From Nitrospinota bacterium (lineage in GTDB: Bacteria > Tectomicrobia > Entotheonellia > J063), in assembly GCA_003696125.1 (NCBI GenBank), contig RFHZ01000346.1:1-7955 (forward strand): a stretch of 7,955 nucleotides of DNA, written 5' to 3'. The notes beneath the pieces were generated by a model. That model had not been told where the DNA came from. It saw nothing but the letters and a program-made list of their open reading frames with translations, and searched no databases. Positions 1 to 4,974 of the stretch are shown here, piece by piece (position 1 is the stretch's first letter; each line of letters opens with the position of its first letter). Both the position numbers and the translations under genes were made by a program.

Positions 1-98
1 AGTAATGAGTAATGAGTGATGAGTAATGAGTAACGAGTAATGAGTGATGAGTAATGAGTAACGAGTGATGAGTAATGAGTAATGAGTGATGAGGACTG
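1..98. repeat. Heptanucleotide tandem repeat array (AGTRAYG), 14 units
   Basis: The window opens inside a 7-base tandem repeat. Thirteen consecutive units are AGTAATG, AGTGATG or AGTAACG, and a degenerate fourteenth (AGGACTG) closes the array. With A, G and C for the three variants, the order is A-A-G-A-C-A-G-A-C-G-A-A-G. Units 2-5 and 6-9 are therefore an exact 28-base higher-order duplication. The left edge is cut by the window, so the true copy number is unknown. Because the period is 7, start and stop triplets recur in all three plus-strand frames, so no protein can be read through it on that strand. Its function is unknown; slipped-strand expansion is the likely origin. Confidence 0.95.
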
Positions 99-99
99 A

Positions 100-127
100 G
101 TAGGGGCGCAGCGCGCTGCGCCCCTAC
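100..127. repeat. Perfect 28-base GC-rich palindrome (REP-like)
   Basis: The sequence from 100 to 127 equals its own reverse complement, with arms starting GTAGGGGCGCAGCG and no unpaired loop. On either strand it could fold into a very stable hairpin. It lies about 100 bases downstream of the permease stop codon. No T-tract follows on either strand, so it is not a classical intrinsic terminator, although such a hairpin could protect the 3' end of the minus-strand transcript. The AGGGGC/GCCCCT arm ends recur in a smaller hairpin at 4536-4549. It may belong to a dispersed REP-type palindrome family, which is inference from this window alone. Confidence 0.9.
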
Positions 128-138
128 CAGACGTTTGT

Positions 139-204
139 CCCTCTGTGCCTGGTTCATCCTTATGTCTCTGTCTCTCTCCGTGTCCTCCGTGTCTCCGCGG
201 TGAA
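139..204. repeat. Low-complexity intergenic repeat (CTCTGTG / TCCGTGTC type)
   Basis: This stretch is built from variations on CTCTGTG, TCTCTG and CTCCGTGTC and ends in CCGCGGTGAA. On the minus strand it reads TTCACCGCGGAGACACGGAG and onward. Phrases of this type (ggagacacggaggacacgg) are familiar to me as intergenic repeats in many environmental bacterial genomes. That recollection has not been checked by a search. Together with the heptad array and the palindrome it fills the gap left of the permease gene with repeats. An open frame crosses it on the plus strand, but the product is low complexity and antisense to the permease gene. Confidence 0.6.
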
Positions 205-225
205 TCACCCTTTGGGCCTGGCATC

Positions 226-1155
226 TCACTCCTCATACCGGATGCGGGGATCGAGATAGGCGTAGAGCAGATCGACCCCCAGGTTGGCCAGCACGTAGAT
301 CAGGGCAAAGACGAGTGTGCATCCCATCACCACCGGAAAATCGCGATTAGCCACGGCCGTCACCATGAGGCGACCGATCCCGGGCCAGGCAAAGATGGTT
401 TCGGTCAGGGGCGCACCGGTCAAGAGATCGGCCAGGCTGATCCCGGTGATGGTGACCACCGGGATGGAGGCGTTCTTTAACCCGTGTTTGAACAGGATTA
501 TGCCTTCGTGTAACCCTTTGGCCCGTGCCGTCTGCATGTAGTCCTGTCGCAGCACCTCCAGGAAGCTGGAGCGGGTCATGCGGGCGATGTACCCGGTCTG
601 CAGTGCCCCCAGGGTCAGGGCAGGGAGGACCAGGTACCAGAGGCTCCCGTTGCCGTACCCGGAGATGGGGAACCAGCGCAGGGTAGAGGCAAAGAGGAGG
701 ATGAGCATCATCCCGCTCCAGAAGACGGGGGTGGAGATGCCCAAGAGGGAGAGGATCATCAACAGGTTATCCCACCAGGAGTGCTGTTTGACCGCAGAGA
801 GGATCCCGGCCGTGCAGCCGAACACAACGGCCAGCAGCATGGAGGCCACGGCAAGACGAATGGTGGCTGGCAGGCGCTCCCCGATGATCTCGGTCACGCG
901 TCGATGCTGGCGGTAAGAGCGACCGAGGTCAGCCCGCAGCAGCTTTTTCATGTACAGGGCATACTGGACGTAGAACGGCTCGTCCAGGCCGTAGTCCTTC
1001 CGGATCTGGGCGATGATCTCCGGATCGCCCCGTTGTCCCATCATGGCCCGTACCGGATCACCCAGCGAGATATAGGAGAGGAGAAAGATGAGCAGGGTGA
1101 TGCCGAAGAAGACCGGGATGAGGGTCAGAAGGCGCCTGGCCACGAAGAGGAGCAT
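226..1155 (-). CDS. Peptide/dipeptide ABC transporter permease, OppB/DppB type
   Basis: This is an inner-membrane permease subunit of an ABC importer for oligopeptides, dipeptides or similar solutes, and would pair with a second permease and ATPases to move substrate delivered by the binding protein. The 309 residues match the family length. A first membrane helix (about 9-29) is followed by the extracytoplasmic loop with the typical LGDPVRAMMG and YGLDEPFYVQY segments. Five further helices lie at about 98-121, 130-157, 172-194, 236-256 and 274-300. The EAA-type cytoplasmic loop that contacts the ATPase is at about 205-229 (DYMQTARAKGL). ETIFAWPGIGRL (252-263) and the C-terminal LDPRIRY are further family hallmarks. 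The ATG has a GAGG-type ribosome site and starts 13 bases after the binding-protein gene ends. OppB, DppB or a homologue for another solute cannot be separated. No OppC/DppC partner follows before the repeats at 1-204. Confidence 0.93.
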   Translation of the reverse strand: MLLFVARRLLTLIPVFFGITLLIFLLSYISLGDPVRAMMGQRGDPEIIAQIRKDYGLDEPFYVQYALYMKKLLRADLGRSYRQHRRVTEIIGERLPATIRLAVASMLLAVVFGCTAGILSAVKQHSWWDNLLMILSLLGISTPVFWSGMMLILLFASTLRWFPISGYGNGSLWYLVLPALTLGALQTGYIARMTRSSFLEVLRQDYMQTARAKGLHEGIILFKHGLKNASIPVVTITGISLADLLTGAPLTETIFAWPGIGRLMVTAVANRDFPVVMGCTLVFALIYVLANLGVDLLYAYLDPRIRYEE

Positions 1156-1168
1156 CCTGTTCCCTCGT

Positions 1169-2767
1169 TTACCTGTCCAGCCAGACCAGCTCCATCGGCT
1201 GAATCCCGATGGTCAGCTCAGAATCCATGCCGGTCAGCCGCAATCCCCGCACGTAAGGCTGGAAGAGCATGTTAGCGCTGTAGTAGTAAACGTAGATCCA
1301 GGGAGCATCGTCCACGATGATCCGCTCCGCCTCCTGGTAGAGACGCTTCCGTTCTTCCCAGTCCTCGCTGGCGTCTGCCCGGTCCAGGAGGGCATCGACA
1401 CGAGGATTGCTGTACCGGGCGCTGTTACCGGCCGGACCGATGTTCCGGCTATGGTGGAGCACGGTCAGGAAGTTCTCCGGATCCGGGTAGTCGGCGATCC
1501 ATCCCATGCGGTGCAGGAGGGTTCCTCCATCATCCACCAGCTTGATATAGGCGGCCCAGTCGAGGCTTCGCAGCCCGATATTGATCCCGAGTTCCCGCAG
1601 TTGCGCCTGCACCAGCTCGGCGATCTTCTGGTGCGTCTCGTTGGTGTTGAAGTAGAGATCGATGTGAGGAAACCCTTTGCCGCCAGGATAGCCGGCCTCG
1701 GCGAGGAGTTGTCTGGCCTTTTCCGGGTTGTAGGTGTAACCTTTCAGGTCCGGGTTGTACCCGGGCATGGTGGGGGGAAGCACCCCCTTGGCCGGGATGA
1801 CCCGTCCTTCCAGGATGATGTCCGAGATGGCCTGGCGGTCGATGGCATAGTTGAAAGCCTGGCGGAGCTTCTTGTTGTTTTTGAAGGGCGGTTTTTCCAT
1901 GTTGAAACGGAAGGAATAGGTACCCAGATTCGGGTAGGAGACGAGGAGTTTACCTAACTCCGGATCATTTTTCACGCTGAGAAACTGTCCGCTGGGAATG
2001 TCGCTATGCTCCAGGTTTCCCGCCTTAAACTCCTCCAGCCGGGTCATCTCCTCCGGGATGATACGGTACAGGATACGGTCCAGGTAAGGACGACCGCGGA
2101 AGTACTCCGGGTTGGCCTCCAGCAGGATATGGTCGTCATGCTTCCACTCCACAAAGCGGAACGGTCCTGTCCCCACCGGATGCGAGGTGAAGTCCTTGCC
2201 GTACCGCTCCACCACCTCGCGGGGAACGACATAGTTCGAGGAGTAAGCCAGAAGGTGCAGGAAGAGGGTAAAGGGCTTTTCTAGGGTCAGCTTCAGCGTA
2301 TAGTCATCCACCACGGTGATCCCTGTCACCCGGTCGGCTTTCCCCTGCATATATTCCTTAGCCCCCTGGAGCCGGTCGATGAAGCCGGTACGGGGGGAGT
2401 GGGTAGCCGGGTTAAGTACCCGCTCAAAGGTATAGCGGAAGTCTTGCGCGGTACATTCCCGGCCGTTGTGGAACTTCACCCCTTTGCGGAGGTAAAAGGT
2501 GTAGGTGCGCTTATCCGGTGAGATCTCCCAGCGGGTCGCAATATCCGGGACGAGGCGTAGGTTTTCATCGTACCGCACCAGGGCGTTGAAGATCTCCGAA
2601 GCGACCGAATGCGAGGTCGTATCCGTGATCTGCGCCGGGTCGAGGGTAGGAGGATCGGTGGAAAGGGGGAAGCGATAGGTACCACCATATTTGGGAGTAG
2701 CCGCGAGCGCATTGCCTCCGGTCCAGAGCAGGGTGAGGCTAAGCAGTACAATGATGAAGCGTTGCAT
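1169..2767 (-). CDS. Peptide ABC transporter substrate-binding protein (family 5, OppA/DppA type)
   Basis: This 532-residue protein is a solute-binding protein of bacterial family 5, which captures peptides, or sometimes nickel, sugars or opines, outside the inner membrane. A Sec signal peptide covers residues 1-22 (MQRFIIVLLSLTLL, then NALA before the likely cut). There is no cysteine at the cleavage site, so the mature protein is probably free in the periplasm and not lipid-anchored. The mature N-terminus begins KYGGTYRF and STDPPTLDPA. The family signature is at about 79-110, including YTFYLRKGVKFHNG. The ATG at 2767 is preferred over an in-frame start at 2833: AGGAGG lies at 2779-2774, six bases before it, and the longer start would fall upstream of the -10 box. 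It is first in an operon with the permease. The peptide specificity is inferred from the family. Confidence 0.93.
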   Translation of the reverse strand: MQRFIIVLLSLTLLWTGGNALAATPKYGGTYRFPLSTDPPTLDPAQITDTTSHSVASEIFNALVRYDENLRLVPDIATRWEISPDKRTYTFYLRKGVKFHNGRECTAQDFRYTFERVLNPATHSPRTGFIDRLQGAKEYMQGKADRVTGITVVDDYTLKLTLEKPFTLFLHLLAYSSNYVVPREVVERYGKDFTSHPVGTGPFRFVEWKHDDHILLEANPEYFRGRPYLDRILYRIIPEEMTRLEEFKAGNLEHSDIPSGQFLSVKNDPELGKLLVSYPNLGTYSFRFNMEKPPFKNNKKLRQAFNYAIDRQAISDIILEGRVIPAKGVLPPTMPGYNPDLKGYTYNPEKARQLLAEAGYPGGKGFPHIDLYFNTNETHQKIAELVQAQLRELGINIGLRSLDWAAYIKLVDDGGTLLHRMGWIADYPDPENFLTVLHHSRNIGPAGNSARYSNPRVDALLDRADASEDWEERKRLYQEAERIIVDDAPWIYVYYYSANMLFQPYVRGLRLTGMDSELTIGIQPMELVWLDR

Positions 2768-2773
2768 AGGTAT

Positions 2774-2779
2774 CCTCCT
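2774..2779 (-). promoter_or_regulatory. Ribosome binding site of the substrate-binding protein gene
   Basis: AGGAGG on the minus strand, six bases before the ATG at 2767. It decides the start in favour of the shorter product that begins directly with a signal peptide. Confidence 0.88.
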
Positions 2780-2811
2780 CTTAGCTGGTAGCCTCTCTGG
2801 TTTCAGGAGGG

Positions 2812-2840
2812 ACATTACCCTGAGCACGGCCAAATGTCAA
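2812..2840 (-). promoter_or_regulatory. Sigma70-type promoter of the peptide transporter operon
   Basis: On the minus strand a perfect -35 box TTGACA (2840-2835) and a -10 box TAATGT (2817-2812, four of six matches to TATAAT) are separated by exactly 17 bases. Transcription should begin near 2805, giving a leader of about 38 bases that holds the AGGAGG ribosome site. No obvious operator repeat is visible in the short leader. The promoter shows that the transporter operon is expressed independently of the cassette-like genes upstream. Confidence 0.82.
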
Positions 2841-2976
2841 GAGGGTTTCCGGTAGGGAAGAGCGGTGCCTGTACGAAGGGCACACCTGATTGCGGTAGAG
2901 ACCTTAGGCGCATACTCACAAGGCTTTATGCAGAGCACTCTGCGTATCGTGCCTCTTCGAGGTGGTCAAACGATGA
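2841..2976. other. Spacer between the SRPBCC gene and the transporter promoter
   Basis: These 136 bases hold no gene I can support. A perfect 14-base palindrome, GCAGAG-CA-CTCTGC, lies at 2930-2943 and could form a short hairpin in the 3' part of the SRPBCC transcript. No T-tract follows on either strand, so it is not a convincing terminator. I searched the minus strand here for an attC site to close the second cassette and found none: the nearest candidate box, GCCTAAG, fails at its last base and has no partner. Confidence 0.5.
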
Positions 2977-3471
2977 CTAATGGGGTTCCCGCCTTTTCCC
3001 CGTCTTGAGATAGTAGTTGATGGCTTCTTCCCAATCTCTGAGGTCATAAGCATACATCGATTGGAGAGCCTTTTCATTCATGGCGTTGCCCTTGCCGGTT
3101 AGTCCGGTATATGTGTACGTAATCTCCGCTTTGGTGATTTGATTCGGAATATCTTCCCAGCATCGGATAGTAATCCACCACAATCTTTCCGGCGTAAAGA
3201 CCGTATACTCGATGAGTGCTTGGTCAGGCAGATATTTTGATACTGTCCAGATATAGTCAGGTTCGCCGTGCCCCTGTTGGGATGGCGTTTTGAAAACCAT
3301 ATGTTCTTCCACCTGACCTGTGGTGGGGTAGAGTATCTGAGGATTCCATCCAGCAGCCCATTCTTTTTCTGCTATGGGGCCGAACAACGGGAATACGTCC
3401 TTTAGCGGGGCATTTAGAGTGATGATACTTGTTTTTGAGATTCTTCTCGATGTAAGAGATGAAGTGGTCAT
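2977..3471 (-). CDS. SRPBCC-fold (START/polyketide-cyclase-like) family protein
   Basis: This small soluble protein of 164 residues has the pattern of the SRPBCC helix-grip fold, which forms a deep pocket for hydrophobic ligands. After about a dozen residues comes the opening strand and helix (ITLNAPLKDVFPLFGPIAEKEWAAGW), typical of subfamily members with PLFGP-EKEW-GW. Later come VFKT, YIWTVSKYLPDQALIEYTVFTPE and AEITYTYTGLTGKG, and a long C-terminal helix (ALQSMYAYDLRDWEEAINYYLKTG). The ligand cannot be told, and no signal peptide is present. The ATG at 3471 has GGAGAG ending four bases before it. The frame is open up to 3555, but those extra 28 codons run through the attC-like site and are probably not translated. 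It appears to be a cassette gene whose downstream recombination site has been lost. The fold assignment is firm; the function is unknown. Confidence 0.82.
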   Translation of the reverse strand: MTTSSLTSRRISKTSIITLNAPLKDVFPLFGPIAEKEWAAGWNPQILYPTTGQVEEHMVFKTPSQQGHGEPDYIWTVSKYLPDQALIEYTVFTPERLWWITIRCWEDIPNQITKAEITYTYTGLTGKGNAMNEKALQSMYAYDLRDWEEAINYYLKTGKRREPH

Positions 3472-3507
3472 ATTTCTCTCCAGATATGAGTCAGAAACAC
3501 ACTTGCA

Positions 3508-3568
3508 GTCTAACGTGTGACTCAGCGGTAGTGGCGTAGCCGCTGTCCACTGCATCGGCTTGTTAGGC
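3508..3568 (-). other. Integron attC-type recombination site (61 bases)
   Basis: On the minus strand the site begins with GCCTAAC (3568-3562), fitting the attC R'' consensus RYYYAAC. It ends with GTTAGAC (3514-3508), fitting the R' consensus GTTRRRY, whose G/TT junction is where an integrase would cut. The boxes pair with six of seven matches. Inside, CAGTGG pairs with CCGCTG with one G-T wobble, flanking a GGC-TAC-GCC tip, so the bottom-strand hairpin used by integron integrases can form. The 61-base length is within the known range. The site starts six bases after the stop codon of the membrane-protein gene and lies 36 bases before the next start codon, the usual cassette layout. A covariance-model search would settle it. 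Confidence 0.8.
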
Positions 3569-3574
3569 CGCCTG

Positions 3575-4522
3575 TCAGAACATCAGCCAGAACAGCAGCT
3601 TCTCGAGCCACCCCCGGTACACGCTGTTTAGGTCCTCCAAACGGGGATCATCTGACCATACAGACCAGGTCCAAACAGCCTGGTATGGAAAAAACCAGCC
3701 TCTTTCCTGTAGCACCCAAAAAAGTCCTTCGTCAATGACGATCTTACGACCTCGCAGACTCCTAAAGAGCATCAACTTATATTTCCTCGAGTACTCAATA
3801 CGCACAGTTCCGCGCAACTTCAGAAGCCACCTGTCGCCATGCTTGATGGCGTGACCAGTAATAGTAAACGGATTAAGTGCAAGCGCTGTACGGATAGACT
3901 CATGGCGAGGATTGTAGGACCATCCGATCCTGTATTTCCGGAGCTTATAATCTGTCTGGCCCGATCTGCGGGCTTCTCTCAACATCTCCGCAAGGACCCG
4001 ACGGACTTTCGGAGACCTCATCGGCATATCTGAAGCCCATTGGCGCTCGTTGGGACCAGGAATGGCCAGAAGGAGGGTTTCAGCAGCGACTTCGCGAAAC
4101 CCGGCCAGCCATCCACCAGCCGCCATCCCGATGTTAAGAGTCCAGATCCCGGCCAACTCTATTGTTGAAAAGGTATTGGGTCCCTCTATCTTCTTGCGTG
4201 ATAAATACTCCACACGATCTGCGTATTCGTGGAAGGGCACATACCACCCTAGAATTGTAGCGGCGATGACAAGGAGCAGAGCTATCCATCTTACAAGGCG
4301 CAATCTCCTGAAGCGCCACACGGCCAAACAGAAGCCCAGTAAAGCCGTGAAGATTGGAGTTATCCGCAGTCCGAACGTGAGCATGCCTAGGGTGATTATT
4401 ACCAGGAGAAGCACTGCACCCCACCGCATGCTCTCGGTTACAAAGGCGAGTATCCTCCAGATTTTTCGATCAGGACCTCCTGGATCTGGTTTGCTCTTAT
4501 CGCATGTCAAGGACTGTCGCAC
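3575..4522 (-). CDS. Unrecognised membrane protein, probable integron cassette gene
   Basis: I do not recognise this 315-residue protein. Its N-terminal third is hydrophobic, with helices at about 34-54, 56-70 and 79-94, and a weaker one near 123-143. The middle contains a basic stretch (PMRSPKVRRVLAEMLREARR, about 167-186). The C-terminal half looks soluble, with alternating strand-like segments (KYRIGWSYNPRHES, WLLKLRGTVRIEYSRKYKLMLFR) and many tryptophans and tyrosines, ending GWLEKLLFWLMF. This suggests a membrane-anchored cytoplasmic or surface domain. The GTG at 4522 has GTGGAG ending seven bases before it; the ATG at 4429, directly before the first helix, is an alternative with a poorer ribosome site. 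An attC-type site follows the stop codon by six bases, and an attC-like R' box lies 33 bases upstream, so the gene fills a cassette of about 1.05 kb. Its base composition is lower in GC than the flanking operons. Confidence 0.78.
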   Translation of the reverse strand: MRQSLTCDKSKPDPGGPDRKIWRILAFVTESMRWGAVLLLVIITLGMLTFGLRITPIFTALLGFCLAVWRFRRLRLVRWIALLLVIAATILGWYVPFHEYADRVEYLSRKKIEGPNTFSTIELAGIWTLNIGMAAGGWLAGFREVAAETLLLAIPGPNERQWASDMPMRSPKVRRVLAEMLREARRSGQTDYKLRKYRIGWSYNPRHESIRTALALNPFTITGHAIKHGDRWLLKLRGTVRIEYSRKYKLMLFRSLRGRKIVIDEGLFWVLQERGWFFPYQAVWTWSVWSDDPRLEDLNSVYRGWLEKLLFWLMF

Positions 4523-4535
4523 CGGCGGTCTCCAC

Positions 4536-4549
4536 AGGGGCTTGCCCCT
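4536..4549. repeat. Short GC-rich palindrome (AGGGGC-TT-GCCCCT)
   Basis: A perfect 14-base inverted repeat with a two-base loop. On the minus strand it directly precedes the GTGGAG ribosome site (4535-4530) of the membrane-protein gene, so a hairpin here could affect translation initiation. Its arms match the outer part of the 28-base palindrome at 100-127, suggesting a shared repeat family. Any regulatory role is inference. Confidence 0.65.
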
Positions 4550-4555
4550 CGATCC

Positions 4556-4729
4556 ATCTAACAGTTCAGTAAGTATAATCTTTTAGAAACCATAGGAATA
4601 GAAGGCTCTGAAATTAGATATCACTCCATCATCCTCTTTTTTTCTCATTTGGCTCATTGTAGAGTAGCTTTCTAGAAAATTCAAGTCTTTTTAACTCTTC
4701 ATATCTACTGTCACACCGGACTGTTAGAT
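4556..4729. repeat. AT-rich 174-base segment bounded by inverted repeats with attC-like ends
   Basis: The left end ATCTAACAGT (4556-4565) and the right end ACTGTTAGAT (4720-4729) are perfect 10-base inverted repeats, and pairing continues imperfectly for several more bases. The ends fit both integron box consensuses (RYYYAAC and GTTRRRY). The left box, read on the minus strand as GTTAGAT (4562-4556), sits 33 bases before the GTG of the membrane-protein gene, nearly the same offset as the attC-type site has to its own downstream gene. The interior is clearly AT-rich and has no gene. At 174 bases it is longer than usual attC sites. It could be an unusually long or decayed attC, an attI remnant, or a small non-autonomous transposable element. 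No target duplication beyond a trivial AT is visible. Confidence 0.5.
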
Positions 4730-4974
4730 AGAACTATTCCTATTTCTCTACATCAAGATCCTGGGAAAAGCCGTTGGGAGAGATCGGGACCTATGCAAAG
4801 CCGCAACAACGCTGGCGACTACCTGTGGTATGTGGCCTGCGCATTTTCTCTCCCTCCTTTCAGCAACAGGGATACCACAGGAGCGTCCTTATTTTGCAAA
4901 ATCCCTCTCCTCCTGTTACAATCCTTTAGAGAAAATCCCAGGCGATACCCCTCTGAGCAGACCAGGATACGACA
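4730..4974. other. Intergenic region upstream of the RNA methyltransferase gene
   Basis: With the segment at 4556-4729 this makes a gap of about 450 bases between divergent genes. A perfect 10-base inverted repeat, CCTGTGGTAT (4822-4831) with ATACCACAGG (4872-4881), spans a 40-base loop just upstream of the candidate promoter. A second 10-base repeat pairs 4592-4601 (ATAGGAATAG) with 4734-4743, crossing the right end of the AT-rich segment. A small plus-strand frame (4793-4990) runs into the methyltransferase start, has no good ribosome site and shows no recognisable protein features, so it is left out. I see no RNA gene. Confidence 0.5.
4894..4922 (+). promoter_or_regulatory. Candidate promoter of the methyltransferase/oxidoreductase genes
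   Basis: TTGCAA (4894-4899, four of six matches to -35) and TACAAT (4917-4922, five of six to -10) are 17 bases apart. A TG one base before the -10 box makes it an extended -10. The start point would be near 4929, leaving a leader of about 46 bases before the ATG at 4975. The -35 overlaps a 10-base palindrome TTTTGCAAAA (4892-4901). The prediction rests on sequence match alone. Confidence 0.6.

Noticed and set aside
1-98. CRISPR array
   Set aside because: The units are contiguous heptamers with no spacers, so this is a simple tandem repeat.
100-127. Intrinsic terminator
   Set aside because: The hairpin would be strong, but no T-tract follows on either strand.
145-480. Plus-strand open frame starting in the intergenic repeat
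   Set aside because: It begins with repeat-derived low-complexity sequence and continues antisense to the permease gene.
1088-1957. Long plus-strand open frame of 289 codons
   Set aside because: It lies antisense to the binding-protein and permease genes, which have clear family motifs. Its product shows no family features and reflects codon bias of the opposite strand.
2930-2943. Terminator hairpin after the SRPBCC gene
   Set aside because: The stem is only six base pairs with a two-base loop and no following T-run.
4572-4577. TATACT as a -10 box for the membrane-protein gene on the minus strand
   Set aside because: No acceptable -35 hexamer lies 16-18 bases upstream, so I do not call a promoter, although the AT-rich segment could still contain one.
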